Made by a program: the position numbers and the translations under genes
Source: Streptomyces lydicus
GTDB taxonomy: Bacteria > Actinomycetota > Actinomycetes > Streptomycetales > Streptomycetaceae
Assembly: GCF_001729485.1 (NCBI RefSeq)
Contig: NZ_CP017157.1
Location: 2,790,001-2,854,000 of the forward strand
Direction of reading: 5' to 3'
Length of the DNA stretch: 64,000 nucleotides
Shown: positions 15,811 to 25,772 of the stretch, piece after piece
Layout of the letters: each line of letters begins with the position of its first letter
Numbering within the stretch: position 1 is the first letter of the stretch
The notes under the pieces: model-generated
Database searches by the model: none
Seen by the model: only the letters and a program-made list of their open reading frames with translations
Told to the model about the DNA's origin: nothing

Positions 15811-15843
15811 ACGGCCCCGGACCGCCAAGCGGTCCGGGGCCGT
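15811..15843 (+). terminator. Intrinsic terminator of metK
   Basis: Perfect 15-bp stem (15811-15825 with 15829-15843) with a 3-base loop, 25 bases after the metK stop. Confidence 0.88.
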
Positions 15844-15896
15844 GTGCTGTCCACAGGCCCGGGCCGTTGTCCGACCCGTCTGCTAAGACTGGAGCT

Positions 15897-18041
15897 GTGA
15901 GCAGGGAGAACGGGCGGTCGGAGGTGGGTGTGGGGGCGTCGGGGGCGGGAGAGCAGCTGGCGCTGATCCGGGATGCCGTGCGGGAGAAGAAGGCCGACCG
16001 GGCCAAGCCGCGGACCTGGCGGGGCGCCGAGCTGGCGGCCGAGCTGCCGGTGGCGCGGGTGCTGGTGGACAAGGGCCTGGTGCACCTCGACCGGTACTTC
16101 GACTACGCGGTGCCGGCGGCCATGGACGCCGAGGCGCAGCCCGGTGTGCGGGTGCGGGTGCGGTTCGGTGCGGGGGAGAAGGGGGGCCGGCGCGAGGGCG
16201 GCAAGCTGGTCAGCGGCTTCATCGTCGAGCGGGTGGCGGAGAGCGAGTACCGCGGGGTGCTGGCGCCCCTCGCGCAAGTACTGTCGCCGGAGCGGGTGCT
16301 GTCGCCGGAGCTGCTGGGGCTGTGCCGGGCGGTGGCGGACCGGTATGCGGGGACGCTGGCCGATGTGGTGCAGCTGGCGGTGCCGCCCCGGCGGGCGCGC
16401 GCCGAGGCCAAGCCCTCACCGCCCCTGCTGGCGCCCAACGCCCCGCCGGAAGTGGGAAGTTGGGCGCGCTACGGCGCGGGGCCCGGGTTCCTTGCGGCGC
16501 TGACGCGGGGGGACGCGCCGCGGGCGGTGTGGACGGCGCTGCCGGGGGCGACCTGGCCGCAGGAGCTGGCGCGGGCGGCGGCCGCGGCGCTGGCCGGCGG
16601 GCGCGGCGCGCTGGTGGTGGTGCCCGACGGGCGGGCCGCGGCGCGGGTCGACGAGGCGCTCGGCGAGCTGATCGGGGAGGGCCGGCACGTACTGCTGACC
16701 GCCGACGCCGGGCCCGAGGAGCGCTACCGCCGCTGGCTGGCGGTGAGCCGGGGCTCGGTGCGCGCCGTGATCGGGACGCGAGCGGCGATGTTCGCGCCGG
16801 TCGCCGACCTCGGGCTGGTGGCGCTGTGGGACGACGGTGACTCCAGCCACAGCGATCCGCACGCGCCGCAGCCGCATGCCCGGGAAGTGCTCATCCAGCG
16901 GTCGGCCGGCGAGCGGGCCGGCTTCCTGTTGGGCGGACTGAGCTGCACGGTCGAGGCCGCGCAGCTGGTGGAGACCGGCTGGGCGCGGCCGTTGACCGCG
17001 GAGCGCGAGCAGGTCCGGACCGCGGCGCCGCTGGTACGGACGATCGGTGAGGGTGACGAGGCGCGGGACGCCGCGGCCCGGGCCGCCCGGTTGCCGAGCA
17101 TGGCCTGGCAGGTGGTGCGCGACGGGCTCACCCGAGGGCCGGTGCTGGTGCAGGTGCCGCGCCGCGGGTACGCGCCCCGGCTCGCGTGCGAGCGGTGCCG
17201 CACCCCGGCCCGCTGCCGGGCCTGTGCCGGACCGCTGGAGGCCCAGGAGGCCGGCGCGCTCGCCTGCGCGTGGTGCGGGCGGGCGGAGCCCGACTGGCAC
17301 TGCGCGGAGTGCGGGGGCGCGCGGCTGCGGGCCCAGATCGTCGGGGCGCGGCGGACGGCGGAGGAGCTGGGGCGGGCGTTCCCCGCGGTCCCCGTGCGCA
17401 CGTCGGGGCGCGACCACGTGCTGACGACGGTGCCGGGGGCGCCGGCGCTGGTGGTGAGCACGCCCGGCGCGGAGCCGGTGGCCGAGGGGGGCGGCTATGC
17501 CGCCGCGCTGCTGCTGGACGGCTGGGCGCTGCTGGGGCGGCCGGATCTGCGCGCCGGGGAGGAGGCGCTGCGCCGCTGGCTGGGCGCCGCCGCGCTGGTG
17601 CGCCGCCAGGCGGAGGGCGGCACGGTCGCGGTGATCGCGGAGCCCACGCTGCGGCCGGTGCAGGCCCTGGTGCGCTGGGACCCGGTGGGCCATGCGGTCC
17701 GCGAGCTCGCCGAGCGGGCCGAGCTGGGCTTCCCTCCGGTGTCCCGGATGGCTTCGGTGGCGGGCCGCGGCGAGGACGTGGCGGAGCTGCTGCGCACGGC
17801 CGAACTCCCGCCGGGCGCCGAGGTGTTGGGGCCGGTCCCGCTGCCGGTGCCGGACCCCGGGCGGCCGCGCCGGCCGGGTGATCCCCCGCCGGGGGAGGCG
17901 TGGGAGCGGGCGCTCGTACGGGTCCGTCCGGGGCAGGGCGCGGCGCTCGCCGCGGCGCTCAAGGCGGCACGGGCGGCGCGGCTGGTCAAACGGGAGGGCG
18001 AGGCGGTACGGGTACGGATCGATCCGCCGGACCTGGGGTGA
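15897..18041 (+). CDS. priA: Primosomal protein N' (PriA-like, ATPase-deficient actinobacterial form)
   Basis: 714 aa from GTG 15897. PriA restarts stalled forks. The N-terminal 3'-DNA-binding domain (VARVLVDKGLVHLDRYFDYAVP) and the central zinc-binding cysteines (CERCRTPARCRACAG, CAWCG, CAEC, at about residues 425-480) are clear. The helicase core is degenerate. No GxGKT Walker A is seen where it should occur (ALPGATWPQELARAAAAAL), and the DEEH box is replaced by WDDGDSSHSDPH. This loss is typical of actinobacterial PriA, so it probably acts as a structural loader. The start is uncertain: a TTG at 15867 is also possible, and GGAG is only 2 bases from the chosen GTG. Confidence 0.9.
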   Translation: MSRENGRSEVGVGASGAGEQLALIRDAVREKKADRAKPRTWRGAELAAELPVARVLVDKGLVHLDRYFDYAVPAAMDAEAQPGVRVRVRFGAGEKGGRREGGKLVSGFIVERVAESEYRGVLAPLAQVLSPERVLSPELLGLCRAVADRYAGTLADVVQLAVPPRRARAEAKPSPPLLAPNAPPEVGSWARYGAGPGFLAALTRGDAPRAVWTALPGATWPQELARAAAAALAGGRGALVVVPDGRAAARVDEALGELIGEGRHVLLTADAGPEERYRRWLAVSRGSVRAVIGTRAAMFAPVADLGLVALWDDGDSSHSDPHAPQPHAREVLIQRSAGERAGFLLGGLSCTVEAAQLVETGWARPLTAEREQVRTAAPLVRTIGEGDEARDAAARAARLPSMAWQVVRDGLTRGPVLVQVPRRGYAPRLACERCRTPARCRACAGPLEAQEAGALACAWCGRAEPDWHCAECGGARLRAQIVGARRTAEELGRAFPAVPVRTSGRDHVLTTVPGAPALVVSTPGAEPVAEGGGYAAALLLDGWALLGRPDLRAGEEALRRWLGAAALVRRQAEGGTVAVIAEPTLRPVQALVRWDPVGHAVRELAERAELGFPPVSRMASVAGRGEDVAELLRTAELPPGAEVLGPVPLPVPDPGRPRRPGDPPPGEAWERALVRVRPGQGAALAAALKAARAARLVKREGEAVRVRIDPPDLG

Positions 18042-18073
18042 GGCGCCGGCGGCGCGGTCTTTGGACAGGGCGC

Positions 18074-18110
18074 CGCCCCGGGACCGTGGGCGAGGGGCGG
18101 TCCCGGGGCG
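18074..18110. terminator. Bidirectional terminator between priA and the HTH gene
   Basis: Perfect 13-bp stem (18074-18086 with 18098-18110) in the gap between two convergent genes. Confidence 0.8.
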
Positions 18111-18168
18111 TTGGCGAGCGGTGCGCAGCGAGCCGCGCCGGTGGGGGGAGTCCGGTGGGGGAGGGGCG

Positions 18169-18834
<666 letters not shown>

Positions 18835-18972
18835 TCACGGTATGGGGGCGTGCGAGGTTTTGCGGGAGGCGCGGGAAATGTCGTACGCCCCCTTGATCTA
18901 TCGGCATGACCTGCGCCAAGCCCCCTAGACTGGTGCGTCGTTCCGCTGCGTGTGAGAGGTAGATCGCCACCC

Positions 18973-19917
18973 ATGAGGCTTGTCTTCGCCGGCACCCCCG
19001 AGGTCGCCGTACCCGCCCTCGATGCCCTGATCGCCTCGGAGCGGCATGACGTCGTGGCCGTCGTGACCCGGCCCGACGCGCCCGCGGGACGCGGCCGGCA
19101 CCTGGTCGCGAGCCCCGTCGCGGAGCGCGCGGAGGAGGCCGGCATCGAGGTGCTCAAGCCCGTCAAGCCGCGCGACGAGGACTTCCTGGCCCGGCTGCGG
19201 GAGATCGCGCCGGACTGCTGCCCGGTGGTCGCCTACGGCGCGCTGCTGCCGAAGGCCGCACTCGACATCCCCGCCAAGGGGTGGGTCAATCTGCACTTCT
19301 CGCTGCTGCCCGCGTGGCGCGGTGCCGCGCCCGTCCAGCACGCGGTGCTCGCCGGTGACGAGGTGACCGGCGCCTCCACCTTCCAGATCGAGGAGGGCCT
19401 CGACTCCGGCCCGGTCTACGGGGTGTTGACCGAGGACGTCCGCCCGACGGACACCAGCGGCGATCTGCTCACCCGGCTGGCGTTCGCCGGCTCCGGGCTG
19501 CTCGTCGCGACGATGGACGGCATCGAGGACGGCGCCCTGCAGGCGGTGCCGCAGCCCGCCGAGGGCATCACCCTCGCCCCGAAGATCGAGGTCGAGGACG
19601 CCAGGGTCGACTGGGCGGCACCGGCACTCCGCGTCGACCGGCTGATCCGCGCCTGCGCGCCCGCGCCCGGCGCCTGGACGGTCTTCCGCGGCGAGCGCCT
19701 GAAGCTGATGTCGGCCACCTCCGCAGAGGGCCGCGTCGAGCCGGCTCTCGCCCCCGGCGAACTCGCCGTCACGAAGAAGGCGGTGTACGTCGGCACCGGC
19801 AGCCACCCCGTCGAGCCGCTCTGGGTGCAGCCGCAGGGCAAGAAGCCGATGAAGGCGGCGGACTGGGCGCGCGGCGTCCGTATCGAGGCGGGCGAGCGGC
19901 TGGGTGAGTCCGGCTGA
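18973..19917 (+). CDS. fmt: Methionyl-tRNA formyltransferase
   Basis: 314 aa. Formylates initiator Met-tRNA using 10-formyl-THF. N-terminus [16 protein letters not shown] is canonical. The catalytic and folate region shows [19 protein letters not shown] with the SLLPxWRG motif. The C-terminal OB-like domain is present. ATG 18973 is chosen over an upstream frame start because it gives the canonical N-terminus. Confidence 0.97.
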   Translation: MRLVFAGTPEVAVPALDALIASERHDVVAVVTRPDAPAGRGRHLVASPVAERAEEAGIEVLKPVKPRDEDFLARLREIAPDCCPVVAYGALLPKAALDIPAKGWVNLHFSLLPAWRGAAPVQHAVLAGDEVTGASTFQIEEGLDSGPVYGVLTEDVRPTDTSGDLLTRLAFAGSGLLVATMDGIEDGALQAVPQPAEGITLAPKIEVEDARVDWAAPALRVDRLIRACAPAPGAWTVFRGERLKLMSATSAEGRVEPALAPGELAVTKKAVYVGTGSHPVEPLWVQPQGKKPMKAADWARGVRIEAGERLGESG

Positions 19918-20025
19918 CGACCGGCCGGGCCGCGGCCGCCCGCGCCGTCCCCGCGCGCTGCCGCCGACGCGCCCGCGTAGGCTGGGACGGCACCCTCCTC
20001 ATCTCGTGTCCGGAGCACCTTTTTC

Positions 20026-21459
20026 GTGAGTCAGCAGCCCCGTAGCCGCCCCGCCAAGCCCTATCGCCGCCCGAAGAAGGACCCGGTCCGGATCCTCGCC
20101 TTCGAGGCGCTGCGGGCGGTCGACGAGCGGGACGCCTACGCCAACCTCGTCCTGCCGCCGCTGCTGCGGAAGGCGCGTGAGGGCGGCGACTTCGACAGCC
20201 GGGACGCGGCGCTGGCCACGGAACTCGTCTACGGCTCGCTGCGGCGCCAGGGCACCTACGACGCGATCATCGCGCAGTGCGTGGACCGCCCGTTGCGCGA
20301 GGTGGACCCGCCGGTCCTGGACGTGCTGACGCTCGGCGCGCACCAGCTGCTCGGTACCCGCATCCCCACCCACGCCGCGGTCAGCGCCACCGTCGAGCTG
20401 GCGCGGGTGGTGCTGGGCGACGGGCGGGCCAAGTTCGTCAACGCGGTGCTGCGCAAGATCGCGGCCGATGACCTGGACGGCTGGCTGGAGCGGGTCGCCC
20501 CGGACTACGACGAGGACCCCGAGGACCATCTCGGCATCGTCCACGCCCACCCCCGCTGGATCGTCTCCGCGCTGTGGGACGCCCTCGGCGGCGGCCGGGC
20601 CGGTATCGAGGACCTGCTGGAGGCGGACAACGAGCGCCCCGAGGTGACGCTGGTGGCACGGCCCGGACGGGCCACCGCCGAGGAACTGCTGGCCGCGGCC
20701 GGCGAGGAGAGCGCGCTGCCGGGCCGGTGGTCGCCGTACGCGGTCCGGCTCGCGGAGGGTGGCGAGCCGGGCGCGCTGGACCCGGTGCGCGAGGGGCGCG
20801 CCGGGGTGCAGGACGAGGGCAGCCAGCTGGTTGCCCTCGCGCTGGCGAACGCGCCGGTCGAGGGCGCGGACCGGCGCTGGCTCGACGGCTGCGCCGGCCC
20901 CGGCGGCAAGGCCGCCCTGCTCGCCGCGCTCGCGGCGCAGCGCGGCGCCGCGCTGGTGGCCTCGGAGAAGCAGCCGCACCGGGCGCGTCTGGTGGCCCGG
21001 GCGCTGGACGGCAACCCCGGTCCGTACGCGGTGATCACGGCCGACGGCACCCGCCCGGCGTGGCAGCCCGGCAGCTTCGACCGCGTGCTGATGGACGTGC
21101 CGTGCACCGGTCTGGGCGCGCTCCGCCGCCGCCCGGAGGCGCGCTGGCGCCGCCGCCCCGAGGACCTCGACGGCTTCGCCCCGCTCCAGCGCGAGTTGCT
21201 GCGGCAGGCGCTCGCGGCGTTACGGGTCGGCGGCGTCGTCGGCTATGCGACCTGCTCGCCGCACCCGGCGGAGACCCGGGCCGTGGTCGAGGACGTCATC
21301 AAGGGCCGCGGCGGCCCGGCCGTGGACGTGGAGTGGATCGACGCCCGGCCGCTGATGCCCGGTGTGCCGGCCCTCGGCGACGGCCCGGACGTCCAGCTGT
21401 GGCCCCACCTGCACGGCACGGACGCGATGTACCTGGCCCTGCTGCGCCGCACCGGCTGA
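20026..21459 (+). CDS. rsmB: 16S rRNA (cytosine-C5)-methyltransferase RsmB
   Basis: 477 aa. Methylates C967-equivalent of 16S rRNA. An N-terminal NusB-like RNA-binding domain (ALRAVDERDAYANLVLPPLL) is followed by a Rossmann methyltransferase. SAM motif I is DGCAGPGGKAALLA, motif IV with a catalytic Cys is DVPCTGLGALRR, and motif VI Cys is YATCSPHPAE. Starts with GTG 108 bases after fmt. It is the last core gene before the accessory block. Confidence 0.95.
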   Translation: MSQQPRSRPAKPYRRPKKDPVRILAFEALRAVDERDAYANLVLPPLLRKAREGGDFDSRDAALATELVYGSLRRQGTYDAIIAQCVDRPLREVDPPVLDVLTLGAHQLLGTRIPTHAAVSATVELARVVLGDGRAKFVNAVLRKIAADDLDGWLERVAPDYDEDPEDHLGIVHAHPRWIVSALWDALGGGRAGIEDLLEADNERPEVTLVARPGRATAEELLAAAGEESALPGRWSPYAVRLAEGGEPGALDPVREGRAGVQDEGSQLVALALANAPVEGADRRWLDGCAGPGGKAALLAALAAQRGAALVASEKQPHRARLVARALDGNPGPYAVITADGTRPAWQPGSFDRVLMDVPCTGLGALRRRPEARWRRRPEDLDGFAPLQRELLRQALAALRVGGVVGYATCSPHPAETRAVVEDVIKGRGGPAVDVEWIDARPLMPGVPALGDGPDVQLWPHLHGTDAMYLALLRRTG

Positions 21460-21635
21460 GCGGCGGCCGCCGTCGGCCCTGGGGTGAGGAGCTGGGGCTC
21501 CGATCGCCTACGAACAGCACCTGGTCACCAGCACCCTCGCCGCACAACGACGCGAACAGGTGTCCACTTCACGCGGGGGCAAGGCTCGACCCGGACTTCA
21601 TGGTTCCGCGCCTCACCGCGTCCATGGCAGATACC
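21460..21635. other. Boundary gap between rsmB and accessory block
   Basis: 176 bases. The part at about 21496-21575 reads in one frame as APIAYEQHLVTSTLAAQ, which looks coding but is too short to identify. It may be a remnant left at the edge of the accessory insertion. No terminal repeats were found. Confidence 0.35.
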
Positions 21636-22250
21636 TCACGTGATCAGGCCGGCGCTGGTCAGCCAGATGTGTTCGCATGTCGCCGACGCCTCTTGGAGCT
21701 TCTCGCGGGATTCCTGTGAAGCGTGGTAAAAGGTCCGCTCGATCATCCAGCACAGGGCACGTGCCATCGCCGATGCCTGGTCCGGTGCTGCGCCGGCCTG
21801 GATGCCGGCGCGTTCCAGGACGGCGGTGATGGCCGCGATGAACAGGGCAGCCGTGTGGTTCCACAGTTCACCGATCTCCGGCACGGTCAACGACAGGTCG
21901 ATCGCCGTGCGCATGACCGGGCCGTGTTCGTTCCACAGCTCGACCGTGCGCTGCATGGCTGCTGCGATGGCCTGGCGTGGCTCGTCGGTCTGCGCGGTGA
22001 CCCGGGACCGTTCCCACAGGTGCTCGACGGTCCGGGCCACGAGTGCCGTGACCACTTCTTGCTTGGAGCCGAAGTAGAAGTACAGGGCCCCGCGCGTGAT
22101 GCCGGCGCCCTGGGCGATGTCGCCGACGGTCATGGCGTCGTAGCCCTTGTGCGCCAGCAGGGCTTCGCAGGTGTCGAGGATGGCCCGCTCCCGGACATCC
22201 CCCTTGCGCTCGGTGGTGCGGCGGCTGCGCGCGGAATGGTGGCCGGGCAT
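21636..22250 (-). CDS. TetR family regulator (coupled to SDR)
   Basis: 204 aa. N-terminal TetR HTH: RERAILDTCEALLAHKGYDAMTVGDIAQGAGITRGALYFYFGSKQEVVTAL (in blocks, residues about 20-70). The C-terminal ligand domain is variable. The ATG shares one base with the stop of the upstream SDR gene (TGATG), so the two are co-translated. It probably represses its own operon. The ligand is unknown; oxidoreductase linkage suggests a small hydrophobic or aromatic effector, which is inference. Confidence 0.9.
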   Translation of the reverse strand: MPGHHSARSRRTTERKGDVRERAILDTCEALLAHKGYDAMTVGDIAQGAGITRGALYFYFGSKQEVVTALVARTVEHLWERSRVTAQTDEPRQAIAAAMQRTVELWNEHGPVMRTAIDLSLTVPEIGELWNHTAALFIAAITAVLERAGIQAGAAPDQASAMARALCWMIERTFYHASQESREKLQEASATCEHIWLTSAGLIT

Positions 22251-23098
22251 CAGAGCTGAGCGCCCTCGGCGAAGTCGGTCGTACGCGAGAGTGTCTCCCA
22301 CGCGCGGATGTCCTCGTCCACGGCCGTGCGCGCGGCGGTGACCAGCCGCAGCGCGTCCGAGCCCAGGACGAGGTGGGCCGGCGGCTGCTCGACCGTCGTG
22401 ATGTGCACGACCGCTTCCCCCGCCTTGGCCGGATTGCCCAGCTGGTTCCCGCTGGCCTTCTGCCGCGCTTCGCGGATGGGGGTGAACAACTCGTCGTAGT
22501 CGTCGACGGTCCGCGCGGCACGTGCCATGGACCGTCCGGCCCAGTCGGTGCGGAAGGAGCCGGGCTCGATCGCCGTCACATGGATTCCGAACTGCGCGAC
22601 TTCCTTGCCCAGCGCCTCCAGGATTCCCTCCAGGGCGAACTTGCTGCCGCAGTAGGCGGACATGCCGGGCACGGCCATGAGCCCGCCCATGGAGGTAACG
22701 GCCATCAGGTGTCCGCGGCGGCGGCGGCGCATGTGGGGCAGCGCCGCCTGCAGGGTGGCCACCGCCCCGAACACGTTCACCTCGAACTGCCGTCGCACCT
22801 CGGCCAGCGGGGTTTCCTCGAAGATCCCCTCCAGGCCGTAGCCGGCGTTGGCGACGACGACGTCCAGAGGGCCGACGTTCCGCTCGACCTCCGCGACCGC
22901 GCCGGAGACGGCGTCACCGTCCGTCACGTCCAGGATGCGGCCGTGAGCGTGCCCGGGCCTGAGCTCTTCGAAGGCCCGCAGGTCCTTCTCGGAGCGGACG
23001 GTGCCGATGACGGTGTGCCCGGCGGCCAGGGCGGCTTGGGCGAAGGCGCGCCCCAGGCCCGTGCTGACGCCTGTGATGAGCCAGTTCCGCTTCTCCAT
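22250..23098 (-). CDS. Short-chain dehydrogenase/reductase
   Basis: 282 aa, classical SDR. NADP(H) motif TGVSTGLG is at residues 9-16 with a following basic residue (VRSEKD), NAG near residue 84, and the catalytic Ser (VTSMGG) with YCGSK (YxxxK) near residues 148-152. Substrate unknown. First gene of a two-gene operon with the TetR gene. GGAGG lies 5 bases before the ATG. Confidence 0.9.
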   Translation of the reverse strand: MEKRNWLITGVSTGLGRAFAQAALAAGHTVIGTVRSEKDLRAFEELRPGHAHGRILDVTDGDAVSGAVAEVERNVGPLDVVVANAGYGLEGIFEETPLAEVRRQFEVNVFGAVATLQAALPHMRRRRRGHLMAVTSMGGLMAVPGMSAYCGSKFALEGILEALGKEVAQFGIHVTAIEPGSFRTDWAGRSMARAARTVDDYDELFTPIREARQKASGNQLGNPAKAGEAVVHITTVEQPPAHLVLGSDALRLVTAARTAVDEDIRAWETLSRTTDFAEGAQL

Positions 23099-23287
23099 TG
23101 TTCCTCCAGAGAGGTCTCGCGAGGAGCCCGGTCGCCCTCTTCAGTAAAAGTCTACAGCGTGTCGATTTTTATCGTTACTGCGTCGATTCTGGTGGCGCTC
23201 ACGGAAGGGAACCCCTGGGCCATCCGCGTGCCGCGCACCGCCCGGATCGGCGATGCGGGGCCTGACCATCGGCAGGCTGCCACTCGG

Positions 23288-23315
23288 CTGTCGTCGAACG
23301 ATCGAATGACGACAG
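23288..23315. promoter_or_regulatory. 28-bp imperfect palindrome (operator candidate)
   Basis: Arms CTGTCGTC (23288-23295) and GACGACAG (23308-23315) flank a centre containing CGATCG. It lies 190 bases upstream of the SDR start and 180 bases beyond the GntR stop. The near-perfect symmetry about a CGATCG centre favours a dimeric repressor site over a terminator. Confidence 0.5.
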
Positions 23316-23364
23316 GCGCGACGGGCGTCCAATGAACCCGGAATTGTCGGGGCCTGTTCGCGGC

Positions 23365-23384
23365 TCGGATCCAATGAGATCCGA
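23365..23384 (-). terminator. Hairpin downstream of GntR gene
   Basis: 7-bp perfect arms TCGGATC/GATCCGA with a 6-base loop, 112 bases beyond the GntR stop on the minus strand. Modest stem; terminator or operator. Confidence 0.4.
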
Positions 23385-23495
23385 TGGAGGCTGATGACAG
23401 GGTTTGCTGACAGCTGGGGTCGCATGCGACATCGAAACAGGGGAGCGGCATGGCCAACCTGGTGTACCAAATGGGGGGCCGGGATCCTGCGTGCC

Positions 23496-24164
23496 TCATT
23501 CCTCGTGCCGCCCGTAATCGTTGAGCAGTAGTTGCGTGGTGATGTTGATGTGCTGGCTGAGTGCCTCGACGACGCCTGGTGCATCCCGGGCGATGGCGCG
23601 ATCGCAGATCATCTTGTGTTCTGCGGCGACATCGCGGTGGCTGTGCTCGGCCGGTGTGCGGGCCCAGCAGCGGTAGTCAGCGGCATCGCGCAGCTGTGTG
23701 GCGGTGTCCCGCAGCTGCCGGTTGGGACATCCCTCCAGCAGGACGCGGTGGAAGCGGGCGTGGGCGTTCAGCCAGCGTTCGCTGAGGGCTCCGTCATCGC
23801 TGAAGTACGGAGTGCGGGTGAGGTGGTGGTGTGCCACGAGCAGATCCGACTCCCACTCGATGGTGCCGGCGGCGACGGACTCCCGGACCACGTGGGTTTC
23901 GATGAATACGCGGGCCTCGGTCAGCTCCTGCAGGCGCTCGGGGGAGACGGCGACGACCCGGAACCCTTGCTGCGGCGCGAAGGTCGCCAGTCCTTGGCCG
24001 ACCAGCCGGGGCAGCGCCTCCCGTAGGACCCCGCTGCTGGCGCCGTAGCTGTCCTTCAGGGCTTCCACGCGCAGACGGGAACCGGGCGCGTGCCGTCCGT
24101 TGAGGATGTCCGCGCGCAGCCGCTTGTTCCGTCTTCCCGACATGGACGCACACGGCATCGACAT
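23496..24164 (-). CDS. GntR (FadR-type) regulator with replaced 5' end
   Basis: Up to 222 aa. The wHTH is seen as LRADILNGRHAPGSRLRVEALKDSYGASSGVLREALPRL and the FCD ligand domain follows (FIETHVVRESVA ... FHRVLLEGCPNRQL). The first residues (MSMPCASMSGRRN) are encoded by DNA that, on the other strand, is conserved amidohydrolase sequence (DMDAHGIDIQ). The natural N-terminus before LRADIL is therefore missing, and the gene probably lost about 10 codons plus its promoter by a deletion near 24125. Activity is doubtful; the protein might still be made from a chance ATG. Confidence 0.75.
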   Translation of the reverse strand: MSMPCASMSGRRNKRLRADILNGRHAPGSRLRVEALKDSYGASSGVLREALPRLVGQGLATFAPQQGFRVVAVSPERLQELTEARVFIETHVVRESVAAGTIEWESDLLVAHHHLTRTPYFSDDGALSERWLNAHARFHRVLLEGCPNRQLRDTATQLRDAADYRCWARTPAEHSHRDVAAEHKMICDRAIARDAPGVVEALSQHINITTQLLLNDYGRHEE

Positions 24165-24837
24165 TCAGATCCTGTCGCTGAGCGTCCCCGGCATCCAAGC
24201 CGACGCCGATGCCGTGACCGAACTCCAACGCTGCGTCGAGCAGCTCGGATTCAAAGGTGCCTTGATCAACGACCACACGCGGGGCCGATACCTGGACGAT
24301 CACGCATATGAGGAACTGTGGAGCGCGCTGGAGGAGCTCCGTGTGCCGTTGTCCCTGCACCCCGGCTCGCTGCCCTGCGACGACTGGCACGTGATGCGCG
24401 GACGGCCCGAGATGTACGGGGCCAGCTGGAGCTGGCAGGCCGAAACCGGCGGCCACGCCATGCGGCTGATCTGTGCCGGAGTGTTCGACCGGCACCCCGT
24501 CGCAACCCTGATACTCGGGCACCTCGGCGAGTTCCTGCCGTTCCCACGCTCCCGCATCGACTCGCGCTACCGCTCGCTCCGGGTCGACGAACCGCTCCAG
24601 CGGATGCCGTCGCAGTACTTCGGGAGCAACCTCCTGATCACCACGAGCGGGGTACTGGCCCCGGAGGCCGTACAAGCCGCCGTGCTGACCATCGGGGCCG
24701 ACGCGGTCATGTTCGCGGTCGACTACCCGTACGAGGTTACGGCCGACGCGGTGGCCTCGATCGAGAAGGCTGACCTTCCGTCCCAGGTGAAGGAGAAGGT
24801 TGCCCCTCTGAACGCCAGACGTGTGCTGCGCATCTGA
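24100..24837 (+). pseudogene. 5'-truncated amidohydrolase (decarboxylase-like)
   Basis: The frame from about 24126 matches the gamma-resorcylate decarboxylase-type amidohydrolase_2 family: RLPDMDAHGIDIQILSLSVPG, PLSLHPGS, WQAETGGHAMRLICAGVFDRHP, ILGHLGE, YFGSNLLITTSG and MFAVDYPYE with the metal-site Asp. The N-terminal 60 or so residues, which hold the family's ExH metal ligands, are absent. Upstream codons are the antisense of the GntR gene. No ribosome binding site precedes the possible starts (TTG 24100, ATG 24141). A non-functional remnant is most likely. Confidence 0.75.
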
Positions 24838-24978
24838 CCGCAGCGCCTCGTCGGCAAGGTCGCCCAGCTCGGGCAGGGGGTCTGGTGAGGAGAAGACGGC
24901 GTGGCGGCCGGAGCGGCGGCGCCGAGGGGAGAGGAGGCGGACGCGGGCATCGCACCCTCCCCGGCGCGTGATCAGCTG

Positions 24979-25671
24979 TCAGACGGAGGCCGGGGCCGAG
25001 CCCGGGTCATCCCCGCACGGGGGCAGCAGGTCGGCGATCTCGGCTGCCGGGCGGGCTGTGTGCAGGCTGAGCAGGTCGGCGATCAGGTCGTCCAGGGGTG
25101 GCCAGGGAATGTTCCCGTGGTCGTTGTAGAGGCTGACCAGGCCGTGCAGCGCGGTCCAGAGCATGAGGCCGGCCTGCCACTGCTGCTCTGCCGAGGGCTG
25201 CCTGCGTTCTCCCTCGGCGGCGGCCGCCAGGGAGGTCACGACGGCCTCCAGTAGTTCGGCCCCGGCGCCGTGCGCTGATCCGGGGACAAGGTCGTCCGGC
25301 ATCCGCCCGCCGAAGAGCGTGCGGTAATGGCCGGGCTGGCCGACTCCCCAGCGCACGTAGGCCGCGCACCGGGCGACGAGGTCGGCCAGTGGATCCGGGG
25401 CTGACTGCGCGGCCTGGTCCATCAAACGGGCCAGTTCCTCATAGCGCAGCCGCAGCACGTGCTGGATCAATGCGCTCAGGTCGGGGAAGTGGCTGTAAAT
25501 GCTGGCGGGTGCCACCCCGACCTCACGCGCGACCTGCCGCAGCGTCAGCGTCTCCGGCTGATCAAGGGTGGACAGCAGCTTCGCCGCGGCGTCCACGAGC
25601 TGGGCCTTGAGAACCTGCCCCTGCCCGCGCGGATTGCGGCGACGGGGCGCGGAGCGCTCCTGAGACGACAT
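24979..25671 (-). CDS. TetR family regulator with C-terminal WHG-like domain
   Basis: 230 aa. HTH at about residues 22-70 (LKAQLVDAAAKLL ... LTLRQVAREVGVAPASIYSHFPDLSALIQHVL). The C-terminal region with HYRTLFGG and ALHGLVSLY fits TetR_C WHG-type domains. ATG 25671 has AAGGGGG 5 bases upstream, better than the longer in-frame start at 25719. Divergent from the reductase at 25807, with two tandem operators between, so it very likely represses that gene. Confidence 0.9.
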   Translation of the reverse strand: MSSQERSAPRRRNPRGQGQVLKAQLVDAAAKLLSTLDQPETLTLRQVAREVGVAPASIYSHFPDLSALIQHVLRLRYEELARLMDQAAQSAPDPLADLVARCAAYVRWGVGQPGHYRTLFGGRMPDDLVPGSAHGAGAELLEAVVTSLAAAAEGERRQPSAEQQWQAGLMLWTALHGLVSLYNDHGNIPWPPLDDLIADLLSLHTARPAAEIADLLPPCGDDPGSAPASV

Positions 25672-25738
25672 CTTCGCCCCCTTCTGACCAGTGCGAACAG
25701 TTGAGCAACAGATGTTCACCGTACAGGCAACTCACGCC

Positions 25739-25767
25739 TTGACATCACTAACCAACGGTTGTTTACT
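25739..25767 (+). promoter_or_regulatory. Promoter of the NmrA-like gene
   Basis: TTGACA (25739-25744), 17-base spacer, TTTACT (25762-25767). An excellent housekeeping-type promoter with operator 1 in its spacer. Confidence 0.75.
25750..25763. promoter_or_regulatory. TetR operator copy 1
   Basis: AACCAACGGTTGTT, near-palindromic 14-mer between -35 and -10. Confidence 0.7.
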
Positions 25768-25772
25768 CAAGT

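Larger units (their letters stand above)
23099..23495. other. 397-base gap with two inverted repeats
   Basis: No credible gene; overlapping short minus-strand frames lack motifs and start signals. It holds two palindromes annotated separately and, near the SDR start, an AT-richer stretch (23145-23175) with a likely promoter for the SDR-TetR operon. Confidence 0.5.

Noticed and set aside
23152..23499. Short minus-strand frames between SDR and GntR
   Set aside because: No family motif, no Shine-Dalgarno, overlapping alternatives of similar quality; the DNA is better explained by inverted repeats.
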